The notes: generated from the sequence alone by a model not told the origin. Shown: positions 45,978-57,320, numbered from the stretch's first letter. The stretch: DNA of 64,000 nucleotides from Anisodus tanguticus (GCA_034509755.1 CM067557.1:14554001-14618000); one strand, 5' to 3'. Translations and numbers: made by a program.

Positions 45978-46671
45978 TCATCCTCTACCTCGACCTCCTC
46001 GGAACGAGCCTCTGCCCCTTCCTCTCCCTGGCTTATCATCATAAGAGATTCTTAAGGCTTGTTCTTCTTTCTGACTCCCCTGCATTCTCTGTTCTTTAAC
46101 CAACAGACTTCCATGGAGCTCATCAATGGTCATGGTATCTAGATCATTTGACTTCTCAATTGAACAGACAACGTAATTGAATTTGGGAGTCAAAGATCTC
46201 AAAACCTTACCCACCACTGTGCTTGGATTCATAGCTTCACCATTCACCTTCATCTTGTTCACAATTGTCAGAGTTCGTGAAAGATAGCTATCGATCTTTT
46301 CTCCTTCCTTCATGGTCAGCATTTCAAAATCCTTCCTCAATGCCTGCAGCTGTGCTCTCTTCACCTTGGTACTTCTGCTTTATTGAATCCCAGATCGCCT
46401 TTGACGTTCTTTTGTCGAGAATGGTTTCAAAGACTTCTCTTTCAATTGCTTGAAACAGATAATTCTTTACCTTCAGGTCCTTGAGCTTAGCTTCTTCGAC
46501 GCTCTTCCTATGCGCCTCACTTGCTGATGAAGTCCCGATCGCTGGTGACGAAATCCCTTCATCCACCAGATTCCACATCTCTTTGCTCCTCAAGAAATTC
46601 TCCATCAACATCGACCAATGGTCGTAATGCCCATCGAATTTTGGAATCACGAATTTCTCTGAGGTTGTCAT
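45978..46671 (-). pseudogene. Copia D gag, frame-broken
   Basis: It starts MTTSEKFVIPKFDGHYDHWS (46671). The capsid-like UBN2/gag segment runs to KQKYQG (about 46380), where the frame changes, then continues as KRAQLQALRKDFEML and MTIDELHGSLLVKEQRM to an Arg/Gly tail (GRGRGRGSFRGG). The break looks like a short deletion between direct repeats. Confidence 0.88.
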
Positions 46672-46731
46672 GCTTGCTTCACTCTCACACTCCTATTTTA
46701 ATCAGGCCCCTTTCAAAGCTCTGATACCAAT

Positions 46732-46971
46732 TGTTAAAATCGAAACTTAGAAAGCTTAGAAAACTGAACAAATGAATGTATTATTCAACTCAACATACCA
46801 GTAGCTATATATAGCTTTTACACAGAACAGAAATAACAAACCTACGCTTTACAATCCTACAACGTAGTGGCTTAGAAAGCAAACTCTATCTCTCCTAAAG
46901 AATATGACCTATTTTAACAACCTAGTTGACTTAGTAAACTCAAAACAGAAGCAACGAACTTATAGCTAACA
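46732..46971 (-). repeat. 5' LTR of copia element D, with PBS
   Basis: 240 bp. The minus strand continues two bases later into TGGTATCAGAGC (about 46718-46729), a perfect tRNA-Met-type primer-binding site. Confidence 0.95.
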
Positions 46972-47830
46972 ATAACTCCAATAATCTAATTGTTGAAGAA
47001 ACTTATATGAAAATTAATTTATGTAAATATAGTTTTCAATAATTTTTTATAATAAAAAATATTCTTTAAACACCAATTATCATGTCTTGAAACAGTCGTT
47101 GGCTTGTTGCCTTGCAAGTATTTATTTTATAGTGTAGTGTATTCCTTATAAGTTATACGTATATATCATTGTATTTGAAGTTCTTCAATAGTGTTAGTGT
47201 ATTTTCAGTTTGTTTCTTCCATCACTTTTTAATTCATAACTTCTATATTTTTTTCGTATTGTATTAGTTCATTTTCAAAAAATACTGAAAATTAACCGAA
47301 CTGTACCGATACCGAAGAAAAACCGGTATGATTGGACGATTTTAAAAAGTTTAGTTTTGGTTATATATAGCAGAGTAATCGAAAAATTGATATGTTATAT
47401 TTTCTTGCAAAAAACCGATCGGACCGAACCATTGACACTCATGATTGTTAGTCAAGTTTAAGTTATATATATCATCAGCGTAAATAATATTTTACACTAT
47501 CAGATCATTTAAAATATATCTACAAGTAAACCTTCATTAAAAAAAGCATGATTTATAAGCTTCAAAATAAAACAATTCTATGCTATAATAGATAATGATG
47601 ACCTAATATTATCAAAATCCTTTATTGATGCCCATAACTTAAATTCATAGTCACGATAATAAGCCTTTTGGGGCGTTTTTAGCTGCATATTAGTATATTA
47701 TTGATTAATGGTTCGTAAGATTCACATTTTTTACTTGGTCAATACTTAGCTGTTTACGAGTTTCCCAAGGTCAACCCAAAATTCTCACATTTTTTTCTCC
47801 AAGTCATCTTAAATCTTATATGTGTGCAAA

Positions 47831-47840
47831 TATATAAATA
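47831..47840 (+). promoter_or_regulatory. TATA box of the dirigent gene
   Basis: TATATAAATA lies 58 bp upstream of the dirigent start codon, in the expected place for a short 5' UTR. Confidence 0.6.
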
Positions 47841-47897
47841 TGAACCTAGCTAGCTAGTTTCATATGAATGTAAACGAGAGAAGAAAGAAAGGAAAAT

Positions 47898-48957
47898 ATG
47901 AAGAAACTTTTGTTCTTGATTTGCTTGTTAATTGCAATTGCTATGCCTTCAACTCTTGGAATCGATTTAAGCCCAAAAGTCGTAGAAGAATGGTTCGAGA
48001 AGTTATCACATGCAGAGGAAAAAATGACGAAGTTTCACTTTTACTTTCATGACACTGTGAGTGGGAATAATCCAACAGCAATTCAGATAGCCCAAGCCAA
48101 CTTTTCCTCTCTATCGCCCACATCTTTTGGGTTAGTGAGGATGATGGACAACCCATTGACTGTTGGACCAGATATCAATTCAAAGGTATTATTGAATTCG
48201 TGATCGTATCGTCTAAAAACTTAAATTGTGTTTGTGATTATCTCATCTAAAAATTTAATTTGTTACAAAAAAATACCATTTTATTTACTTAATTGAGTCT
48301 TTAACATGTCTCCTCATGCGTGAGCAGGGGCATAAACACGTAGCTATCTTTAAAGGGTTCAATTGAATACCCCTGAAAAATTACACTTTGTAAAAAAAAT
48401 TGAATTCCCTTGATATGTAGGTTCATATCTTAAGTCTAACATTTTTACTTTCCTTGTTGAATTTCCTTTCTTAAATTCTTGTCTCCTCATTGCGTGTGAA
48501 ACTGATTCTTTTTCATGGATTAAGCATATGCAAATTCTTTTTGATAACGAGGGACAATGAGACTCATATGCCAAATCTCCTTCAGCTCTAATACTATATT
48601 GAAGTTTATGACTATTTTGCTAACAACTTCAACGTTAAAAATATATTTTATTTATTTAATTAATTATGTCTTTATCAGGTAATTGGCCGAACCCAAGGAA
48701 TCTATGGCTTTTCCTCATTTGAAGATAGGGAACTACTTATGACTTTTAACTTTGTGTTCACCCAAGGCAAGTACAATGGTAGCACACTCAGTATCCTCGG
48801 ACACAACCGGGTGCCTCGCAAGTACCGTGAGTTGCCAGTTGTTGGTGGCTCCGGTGTTTTCCGGCTAGCAAGAGGTACTGTCACGGCAAGAACCTACTGG
48901 TACAATGCAACAACACGTGATTTAATAATTGAATGCTATGTTGTGGTTTTACATTAA
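47898..48957 (+). CDS. DIR: Dirigent family protein, two exons, 188 aa
   Basis: The CDS is join(47898-48185, 48679-48957), with a GT-AG intron of 493 bp in phase 0. Residues 1 to about 21 form a signal peptide (MKKLLFLICLLIAIAMPSTL). The mature part has the dirigent barrel signatures: TKFHFYFHDTVSGNNPTA, FGLVRMMDNPLTVGPD, VIGRTQGIYGFSS, FNFVFTQGKYNGSTLSILG, RELPVVGGSGVFRLARG. The C-terminus IIECYVVVLH is typical. Dirigent proteins are secreted and steer stereoselective coupling of phenoxy radicals into lignans and related products; which subfamily applies cannot be judged here. Several N-glycosylation sequons (NFS, NGS, NAT) are present. A polyadenylation signal lies at 49075. An upstream ATG at 47864 opens a frame overlapping the start. 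The gene looks intact. Confidence 0.95.
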
Positions 48958-49074
48958 TGAACTCCTTGTTTAGTTTGTTTTTGTTTAATTGTTCGTGTAC
49001 TGGGAACTTCTTGTTTATGGTTAATTGACTTCGATGTGATGGTAATAATCTGATGATGTGTATTGTAACAAACC

Positions 49075-49080
49075 AATAAA
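49075..49080 (+). terminator. Polyadenylation signal of the dirigent gene
   Basis: AATAAA lies 118 bp after the stop codon, in a T-rich 3' flank. Confidence 0.5.
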
Positions 49081-49699
49081 GTACAATTTTTTCGTTATGT
49101 CTATATCGGTTGGAGATTTAAAAGTGTTTTATAAGGTATTGGATCACCAATACTTCATGAGCTAGCTATTTTTTATGTCTCGTACATCCTACAACTTAGT
49201 TTTTTTCTAATGCCTTGTACATCCTATAACTAGTTCCTACAGTTCGTAACTCGTTTGAGATTGATGGAGTGAAGGGACGGATCTAGGGCCTGCAAAAAAT
49301 TGCACTGTATATATAAGATTTTATTTTTTATTTTTTATATACATATATAGATTTTGAATAGCCTAGACAATAAGAAAAGATGTTGATTCAGTGGTTCAGG
49401 GAGTTCAAAATTACTTTGAGGTTCCATGTTCAAATAATGAATATGAAACTTAGTTGCAGCAATAAATGACTTGAAATATACTCAAAACAAATAAAATAAA
49501 ATGTCTTAAGGTTGGACCAAGGCTTGCCCTACACCATTAAAATCTTAATACATATTTTAATATTCAAATATATATTCATATTTAGACGTCTTAACTGAGG
49601 CCTCTTTCTTTAGTGTTTCTCTCCTTTACTTACCAAACAACAACATATAAATACCTTTTAACACTTAGCAAAATATCCAAACATTAGTGTTGGTGATAA
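49081..49699. other. Intergenic stretch with possible SINE scrap
   Basis: AT-rich. At about 49385-49435, TTGATTCAGTGGTTCAG and GAGGTTCCATGTTCAAA resemble A and B boxes of a tRNA-derived SINE, but the match is weak. Confidence 0.35.
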
Positions 49700-52600
49700 T
49701 ACAATTACAGTTGAAAATTTATAAATGAAGAAAATAATATCTTTAGGCTGAGGCGCGTATATCTCACAAAGAGATTCAAGCCCACTACAGTAAATATTTA
49801 TTAATGCATCAGTAATCTTCCTGACTTGTCCCCTCCAGGATATAATAGCACGACAACATTATACAACTTAACAAATTCTGGACAAGATATTGAGTCTAAA
49901 ATTCCACCAAAAGAACACCTTCCTTCAACTAAATAATACTCTCTTTTTCCAACTCACTTTTTATGCACTCTATATTTTTCTCTACCCACCAAAAGCTAAG
50001 AATGATTTCTATTTATAGATGAAGAAATTCATACTTGAATTGAATTGGAGTGGAAGAGTGGGGCAATAAAGTAGATAAAAAGTGGAAGAATTATGGCTGA
50101 GAGATTACATGTGTTAGAAGGAAAATGTGGGTAAGTTAACGTGATAATAGAGAAAAGAGTTGCAAAGAAATTATTGTCAAATTCCTCCACTACTAAAATG
50201 AGTAATTGGCTAAAGCCACATTCTGCCGTGAGTAATGCCACATTAATATAAGGCATAAGGCAATAACATATTATAATATTAAAATGCCTAAAGACCAACA
50301 ATCCTCCACTCATTTTAATATTAAAAATAAGAAAATATATCAGTTGAAGGGAGACTATCATACATAATGAAATTCTGCATTGAACATTCACTTAGTAAAA
50401 CAGTAACATTTACTCCAGAATCGTAATGGTCTCAAATTTGAACTATGATTGTTTAAGTGAAATAAAGAATCATAATAATCAAGGTGTTGACATGAGCTTT
50501 TATAGCTAGCACATTAAAGCCTTGTGCTATCCCGATTTCATGAGTGCTCTTGAAAATGAGCCCAATTTCCATAGAAAACGGCCTACTTCCACACTCACAT
50601 AGGTGAAATCTGTTATGGATGCTTCTGTAACATCTCACTCATACGAGCTACAAAATTTTATTAAGAGTTCATAGACTCAACCTCCACAAATCATTGCATT
50701 AATAATGCACTCATACCATAGGGAGATAATAAAAAATTAGTGCAATTCACAACAAGTCATCATACGATTTGTGTTTTCCATTGACCCTAGTTATAGGATT
50801 TCTAGTCCCCAGGTTAGGTTTCCTCATATATGACTCATAAAGTTATGGGCTTCAATCCCATCCCTCTTGATGTGCTCCAGACCTTTTCTCTTTCCAATGC
50901 CTTGGTTAGTGAATCTGGAAGATTATTATAAATTTAACATAATCAACGTTAATGGTACCACTTGTCAAATATGATCTCACAGTACTGTGTTTTCTCCTTA
51001 GAGGTCTGGATTTCCGTTGTAATTACGATTTTGAACTCTACCAATTGCAGTGGTGCTATCACAATGAATTAAAATAGGAGGAATCAGTTTTTCAAAAGAA
51101 GGTACTTGAAATATAAATCCATCAACCAATCCGCTTCTTTACTAGTTGAAGCTAAAGCAACTAGTTCAGCCTCCATGGTAGAGTTAGTAAAAATAGTTTG
51201 CTTTTTTTATTTTCAACAAATAGACCACCTTCCAAAGTAAAAATATATTCAGTGGTAGAACAGGAATCACCACATAAAGGGTTCCAATCTGCATCAGAAA
51301 AGCCTTCAAGTACAACCGGATATTATTTATAAAACAAGCCATAAGATTTTGTACCAACTAAATTTTCATAACTCTCGTTATGGCATGTCAATGTTCATTA
51401 CATGGCTTGCTTGTAAACTTGCTAAGTACTCCAACTGCATACGCAATATCAGGCCTAGTGCAATCAGTCACATATCTCAAACTTCCAATTAAGTTAGCAT
51501 ATTCCTTTTGATTTATCACATCATTTTCACTTTGAACAGGAAACAAGTGATCACTAGAATCAAAAGGAGTTACAACATGCTTGCAATCAAGAAAGTTATA
51601 TTTTTTAAAAAATTTCTCAACATAATTTGACTAGTCAAGAAAAATTCCATCACATATTCTAGTAATTTTTATTCCAAGAATAAAATTTGCCTCACCAAGA
51701 TCTTTCATATCAAAATGGCTTTTAAGAATATTTTTAGTTTCACCAATAACATGCATGTTAGAGTCAAAGATCAATAAATCATCAACACAGAGGCAAACAA
51801 TAATATGAGAATTATTCCAAGACTTGTGATAGATGCACTTATCACACTCGTTTGTTTTAAAATCATTTTCAATCATGCAGGAATCAAATTTCTCATGTCA
51901 TTGCTTTGGTGTCTGTTTCAAGTCATTTAAAGATTTAGTAAGTTTACACACTTTGCTTTCTTGGTCTGCTTCAACAAAACCTTTCGGTTGCTTCATATAA
52001 ATCTCCTCATTTAGGTCCCCATTTAAAAAAGCAGTTTTTACATTCATTTGATGAATATGTAAATAAAAATTACAGCAATAGCAATTAAACGTCTAATGGA
52101 TGTAATTCTAATTACCGGAGAAAAAGTTTCAAAAAATTCTAGATCTTCTAATTGCTTAAAACCCTTAGCAACTAGTCTAGCATTGTATTTATCAACTGAA
52201 CCATCCAGTTTTAACTTTTTTGTTAGGACCTATTTGCAACCAATTGTCTTACAACTCGGTGGCAGATCAACTAACTTTCAAGTTTTATTAGAACTTAGTG
52301 ATTCCATTTCATCATTTACAACCTCTTTCTGAAAAAATAACATCACGTGAAGATAAAACTTCTTGTAAATTGAGAGGGTCATCTCCAACATTAAAAACAT
52401 AAAAATTAGGATCAAAATCTTTTTCTACTCTAGCTCTTTTAATTCTTCTTAACTCAAAATCATAATTTTTTTCATTTTTCATAACAGAAGTAGAAGAACT
52501 AGGTAGTGATAAAATATTTTCTTTAGTCCTATGACCCCCACTATTTTTAGAATCAAATGGAAATTTATTTTCATGAAAAATAGCATCACCTATTCTATTA

Positions 52601-53045
52601 TAATATTATCCGCAAGACTAAAAAATCTATAGGATGTACTATTTGAAGCATAACCAAGAAAAGCACAAGTAGTATTTTTTTTACCCAATTAATAATTTTG
52701 GAATTCATTAGCCTAACATAAGCTAGACAACCTCAAACAAACATTTAAAATAGCTTCACCCCAAAAATTTAGAAGTGTGTACTTTACTCAATAAGCATGA
52801 TATTTGCAACTAAAGTTCTATTTTTTTCTTTATGTTACACCGTTAGATGCAGGAGAATAAGGTGGAGTAGTTTCATGAATTATTCACAATGATCTAACAA
52901 AAGAATTAAACTCATTAGACTCATATTCACTGCCTCTAACACTTCTAATTCTTTTTATTTTTCTACCAAATTGATTTTCTATTTAATGGAGAAAAACTTT
53001 AAAATTTTCAAATACATCACTTTTATTTTTCATCAAGAAAACATA
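49700..53045 (-). mobile_element. Decayed Ty1/copia element E, 3' half
   Basis: On the minus strand, integrase relics (RGSEYESNEFNSFVRSL, ETTPPYSPASNGV; about 52840-52990) come first. The catalytic RT box CVDDLLIFDS (about 51780) with HFDMKDLGEANFILGIKI follows, then RNase H relics (PPILIHCDSTTAIGRVQN, about 51030-51090). A purine tract (TGAGTGGAGGAT, 50301-50312) then precedes an LTR beginning TGTTGG at 50300. Stops and frameshifts are abundant. The integrase end is cut at about 53045 by element F, and the far end of the LTR (about 49700) is a guess. Only the 51631-51876 stretch stays open for more than 80 codons. Confidence 0.8.
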
Positions 53046-54117
53046 TGTATACAAGAGGTTTGCATATTACGTTTCACATATTGAGTTTTCTAACACCAGG
53101 TCTAATCATTCTCTATTCATCTACTGTCAGAGGAATGATATTGCTTACATTCTTTTGTATGTGGATGATATTATCTTAACTGCCTCATCTGATGCCCTTC
53201 GCAAGTCTATCATGTCACTGCTTGGCTCTGAGTTTGCAATGAAAGATCTAGGGCCACTAAGTTACTTCTTGGGTATAGATGTGACACGTCATACATGTGG
53301 TTTATTTTTTCCACAAAAGAAGTATGCATCAAAGATTGTTGAACGAGCTGGCATGTCATTGTGTAGGTCGTCTGCCACTCCAGTTGACACCAAGCTGAAG
53401 TTGAGTGCTTCTTCCAACCAATCATATGCCGATCTATCACATTACCGCAGCCTTGCAGGGGTCCTGCAGTATCTCACATTCACGAGACCCGACATCTCTT
53501 ATGTTGTGCAACATGTTTGTCTATTCATGCATAACCCGATAGAGAATCACATGCATGCTCTCAAACGCATTGTGCGTTATATTCATGGTACTCTAAATAA
53601 TGGCTTGCATTTATATCCGTCTTCGACAACCACTCTTGTTTCATACACAGATGTTGATTGGGTGGTTGTCCGGATACCAGACGCTCCACGTCTGGTTATT
53701 GTATATTTCTTGGTGATAATTTGGTCTCTTGGTCCTCAAAACGTCAAGCAACCTTGTCCAGATCCAGTGCCTAAGCAGAATACCGAGGAGTTGCCAATAT
53801 GGTGTCTGAATCTTATTGGCTACGGAACCTTCTTTTAGAGCTCCACTATCCGGTTCCGAAGGCGATATTGGTTTATTGTGATAATATTAGTGCAATTTAT
53901 CTCTCAGGGAATCCGGTTCACCACCAACGCACTAAACATATTGAGTTGGATATTCACTTTGTTCGCGTAAAGGTTGCTCGTGGACAAGTACGTGTCTTAC
54001 ATGTCCCGTCGCGTTATCAGATTACCGACATTTTTACAAAAGGTCTTCCGCTAGTTTTATTTGAAGACTTTCGGGACAGTCTCAGAGTACGCTGACCTTC
54101 CACTTCGACTGCGGGGG
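53046..54117 (+). pseudogene. Copia element F, 3' part of reverse transcriptase and RNase H
   Basis: Similarity to copia B/G starts at about 53056 (YVSHIEFSNTRSNHSLFIY). It runs through the YVDDIILTASSDALRKS box and TFTRPDISYVVQHVCLFMH to SYTDVDW. A frameshift near 53660 then leads to VSESYWLRNLLLELHYP and CDNISAIYLSGNPVHHQRTK. The polypurine tract GCGGGGGTG precedes the LTR. The element lacks everything upstream of the mid-RT. Confidence 0.9.
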
Positions 54118-54293
54118 TGTAATAGAATATTTCCACAATAATTAATTGTACATCTCCTATATTAGGTAGAATTATATTTCTCTTGTAATTAGGATTGATT
54201 AGTTACCTAGTTTATAACAAAGTAAATATTTCTGTAACACTATATATATTGTAAATCATTAATGAATAAAATCAAGGAAGAATATTTCCTACA
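54118..54293 (+). repeat. 3' LTR of copia element F
   Basis: 176 bp, starting TGTAATAGAATATTTCC and ending TTTCCTACA, with TG...CA ends. The 5' LTR is missing, so no target duplication is testable. Confidence 0.8.
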
Positions 54294-54982
54294 ATGGCAA
54301 TATTTAAGTAGCGAACAAGTTTGATGAACAATGACATCCAGGGGTATTATAGGGATTACAAAACCTTATTAACGGTAATATTGGTGACATAATATTGCTT
54401 CTCATCCTTTTTTTCTTTTATGATCGAGAATTCGTTTTGGAGTCAATCCTTTGGGCCAATCACAACTCTAACTATCATTCATATACAATTCATACTAGAT
54501 TTGATCAAGTGCCCAACCTTCAAGAGTCACAATGATGAGTCTGCCTCTCTAATCTTCTACACTCTATTACTAGAGTTAGTTCATTTGATGCTCGAATTTG
54601 TGACCTAAAACACAAATGTAGAAGAATTTTAATAATTATGGTAAGTAAATATACAATTTTCATGGCCAATATACACGTTACCGTGTATATTCTTTCATGG
54701 ATGAAGGCCGAAAAAGTATTGTGATGAGATGATTAGACAGGATATTACTCAACTTCAGATCACCGATGACATGACCGTTGATAGGAGGTTGTTGAGATCG
54801 AAAATTAGAGTAGAAGATTTGCAGGTAGTCGGGCGTATTTCTTTTCCATTCTTGGAGTATTAGTTTTATTTTTGTAGTTCCTTATAGATTACTATTACAA
54901 CATGTTGTTCCTTTAGTCTCGGCTGTCTTATTATGTTGTTATTCTTTTTACTTATTGTTACTGTCTCTTTTTCACCGTTTAT
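54294..54982. other. Intergenic stretch, nothing firm
   Basis: AT-rich. The right half (from about 54800) may be the 5' part of the TS SINE that follows. Confidence 0.4.
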
Positions 54983-55089
54983 TGATATGAGAGTCTATCG
55001 AAAACAACATCCTTATCTTCTCAAGGTAGAGGCAAAATCTTACACACATTACCTTTCCCAGATGTGGAATTACACTGAGCTTGTTGTTG
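54983..55089 (+). mobile_element. TS-type SINE, 3' portion
   Basis: 'GATATGAGAGTCTATCGAAA', 'AGGTAGAGGCAAAATCT' and 'GTGGAATTACACTGAGC' end in TTGTTGTTGG. The body upstream, back to about 54820, may belong to it. Confidence 0.7.
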
Positions 55090-55579
55090 GAATGTAAACA
55101 AAGTTGTTTAAGATTCTATTGAAATGCCCTTAAAAAGGATCAATTGGGAATTTCCAAACTAGTCGATTATTCTGTCAAAAGTCAATTTTCACCGATTAGA
55201 ACCTATTCAAAGAATTACGTAAAAGAAAAAAAAAAGTAACATTAGCTAAATCTTATGGTTTCTATTCTTCTTTTGACCAGGCGTTTGAACACAAATTTGG
55301 TTTAGACTTAAAAAGAAGTTTTTGAAATTGAAAATTAAATTCGTATTTGAATATGTATATCACTTGAAAAAAATAATTTAAGCTCCGTGCATGGAAAATA
55401 TTAAATTCGTGTGTGGAAGAAAAACTTCACTTGAAAAACTAATCAAAGATTATTTCAAAGTAAAACCAACATTATTTTAAATTAATTTTGAAAAAAGAAA
55501 AAAATATTTACTCCTATGTCCAATTTTGCCCTTACTGCCTTTAGCTTATTAGTGCTTGACACGGCTCACAATGATCCTT

Positions 55580-55595
55580 CCACGTCACCCGATCC
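55580..55595 (+). promoter_or_regulatory. Hex-like element, distal, H3 promoter
   Basis: CCACGTCACCCGATCC is a degenerate version of the two elements downstream. It lies about 400 bp before the H3 start codon. Confidence 0.5.
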
Positions 55596-55702
55596 ATAAC
55601 TCCCTTCCTAAATCAACCTGAACCGTTCGATCAAATCACTATTAAGTATTAACGCCTCTTAACACAATTCACAAATAAAGAAACAAAGAAGCACAATACC
55701 CT

Positions 55703-55720
55703 CCACGTCATCGATCCGCA
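55703..55720 (+). promoter_or_regulatory. Hex/octamer element 2, H3 promoter
   Basis: CCACGTCATCGATCCGCA differs from the plant histone type I element (CCACGTCA-CGATCCGCG) only in the last base. Confidence 0.75.
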
Positions 55721-55807
55721 ACTCGCACCTCCTTCAAATCAATCTGCACCGTTGATAAAAACAACAAGGAACTTGAAAATAACGCCTAGAATCACGTTCC
55801 ATCTCAT

Positions 55808-55825
55808 CCACGTCATCGATCCGCG
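55808..55825 (+). promoter_or_regulatory. Type I (Hex plus reversed octamer) element, H3 promoter
   Basis: CCACGTCATCGATCCGCG is a perfect type I element of plant replication-dependent histone promoters, which drive S-phase expression. It lies 173 bp before the start codon. Confidence 0.85.
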
Positions 55826-55892
55826 TCACTTAATTTTCAACAAACACGGCCACAATTAATCCTCACTCCCGCCCAAATTTTCAAATCCCCAC

Positions 55893-55900
55893 TATAAATA
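55893..55900 (+). promoter_or_regulatory. TATA box of histone H3
   Basis: TATAAATA lies 88 bp upstream of the ATG. A CA-rich leader follows. Confidence 0.75.
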
Positions 55901-55980
55901 CTCTCCCTCTATCACCCAGAATTACCCTCAAATCAGCAATCCAAAATCCCAAATTACAAACCCTAAATTCCCAAATTTCA

Positions 55981-56391
55981 ATGGCTCGTACAAAGCAAAC
56001 CGCTCGTAAATCCACCGGAGGCAAAGCACCAAGGAAGCAATTAGCAACAAAAGCAGCTCGGAAATCTGCTCCGGCAACCGGAGGAGTGAAGAAGCCACAC
56101 AGATTCAGGCCAGGAACAGTTGCTCTCCGAGAAATCCGAAAGTATCAAAAATCAACTGAACTCCTCATTCGAAAACTTCCGTTCCAGCGATTGGTTCGTG
56201 AGATTGCTCAGGATTTTAAGACTGATCTCCGGTTCCAGAGCTCTGCTGTTGCTGCGCTTCAAGAGGCGGCGGAAGCGTACCTTGTTGGATTGTTTGAGGA
56301 TACTAACCTTTGTGCTATTCATGCTAAGAGAGTTACTATCATGCCCAAAGATATTCAGCTCGCACGAAGAATTAGGGGTGAAAGAGCTTAA
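55981..56391 (+). CDS. Histone H3.1 (replication-dependent)
   Basis: The 136-aa product is a full-length histone H3 with an unbroken tail ([20 protein letters not shown]) and core. Variant positions are A31, F41, S87 and A90, which define plant H3.1 as opposed to H3.3 (T31, Y41, H87, L90). The protein packages DNA in nucleosomes during replication. The gene is intronless. The promoter carries Hex/octamer elements and a TATA box, matching S-phase control. The gene is complete and looks functional. No other histone gene is adjacent in the window. Confidence 0.98.
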
Positions 56392-57203
56392 AGTGTTTAC
56401 TAGTGTTTTCAGTAAATAGTGTGGGAGTGTTGTTCTAGTCATTTCAATTTTTAATGTTTTGATTCAGAATTTTTTCAGTTCTGAATATGTAGTTGAATCA
56501 AAATCAGTTCAATGAAATATCATTACTTTTTTGTTCAATTTTGACTCTCTTTCTTGTGCATATGCGTTTGTTCTTATGCATTTAGATTTTTTTTTTTGTT
56601 ATATTATATTTTTCTTGTATTAGGTCACTTTTGCATTTTTGCATTAGTTGGTTGTTTTCTGGGTTTCGAACCTTTTATGTTTTGATTTAGAAATTTCTTT
56701 TAGAATTGTTCCATGATCTTAGTGCACGGGCTGCCCTTTGATTTAGGAATTGCTTAGTTGACTCTCTTTCTTCTGCAATTATTTGATCTTATGCATTTAG
56801 ACAAATTTGCAATACTGTTTCTTGCTTGAACTGGGTTAGTATTACAATTTATCTTTGAACTGCTTTTGCTCTGTAGAGAGATGAATGATGAATTAGTCAA
56901 TAGTTGCTTCGTAGATTGGATTCTTGTTTGCGACATTCATTAAGGCGACATATGTGATTCGTATAGCATAATTTTGGTTTAAATCTGACGGAGATGGTGT
57001 GAACTTACTGAACTGCAATTTGTTTTTTTTTTGTTGCCACCTATGAACTTGTGCTTTCAAGTGGCTATTTTTTTTAGGTGTTTTAAAAGCGTCTGCAATT
57101 GTATTTTATTTGGTTAAAATCTTTTGGTGTATGTGTATGTTGGCTTAGTGATTTTGATAACTGAAATATTGCACCTTAATAAATAAAGTTGTGGAGTTTC
57201 AAT
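56392..57203. other. 3' flank of histone H3 with Au-SINE scrap
   Basis: T-rich. At about 56719-56737, TTAGTGCACGGGCTGCCCTT matches the 3' end of Au-type SINEs by recollection. No gene is seen. Confidence 0.4.
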
Positions 57204-57320
57204 TACTCCCTTCGTCCCAAAAAAGACTGATAAGTTCCTTATTAGTTTTTCCCAAAAAGATACATATTTTTATATATAGAAAAAATTAATTTTATGAGAT
57301 GATTTACATGCTATTATCTC
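57204..57320. mobile_element. Stowaway-like MITE left end, truncated
   Basis: It starts TACTCCCTTCGTCCCAAAAA, a typical Stowaway end. No matching right end was found before the SINE-like sequence that follows. Confidence 0.5.

Larger units (their letters stand above)
42415..46971 (-). mobile_element. Complete Ty1/copia element D (4,557 bp) with TSD ATAAC
   Basis: The 240-bp LTRs lie at 42415-42654 and 46732-46971, flanked by ATAAC (42410-42414 and 46972-46976). By hand count they differ at about 10 positions (roughly 96% identity). One outer end has TA for TG. The minus strand carries gag with a CCHC knuckle, protease, integrase, reverse transcriptase and RNase H. It is interrupted by a gag frameshift, a TGA stop and a 13-bp duplication in integrase. 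It belongs to a different copia lineage from A/B/G, judging by the CCHC gag and the KALYGLKQAPRAW reverse transcriptase style. Confidence 0.96.
41086..47443. mobile_element. hAT-like non-autonomous element (about 1.8 kb) split by copia D
   Basis: The left end TAGGGGTGTCAATGG and the right end (CATGAGTGTCAATGG read inward) match at 12 of 15 positions. Perfect 8-bp duplications ATTGTTAG flank it (41078-41085 and 47444-47451). Subterminal sequence has repeated ACCGAAC/ATCGAA-type phrases on both sides. No transposase is present. A 170-bp segment is triplicated in the left half, and the complete copia element D (42415-46971) sits inside. Confidence 0.78.

Noticed and set aside
49385..49435. A SINE with A and B boxes
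   Set aside because: Both boxes are degenerate and no 3' body or tail was found.
56120..56442. Alternative open frames over histone H3 on both strands
   Set aside because: They overlap the conserved H3 frame and have no similarity to known proteins.
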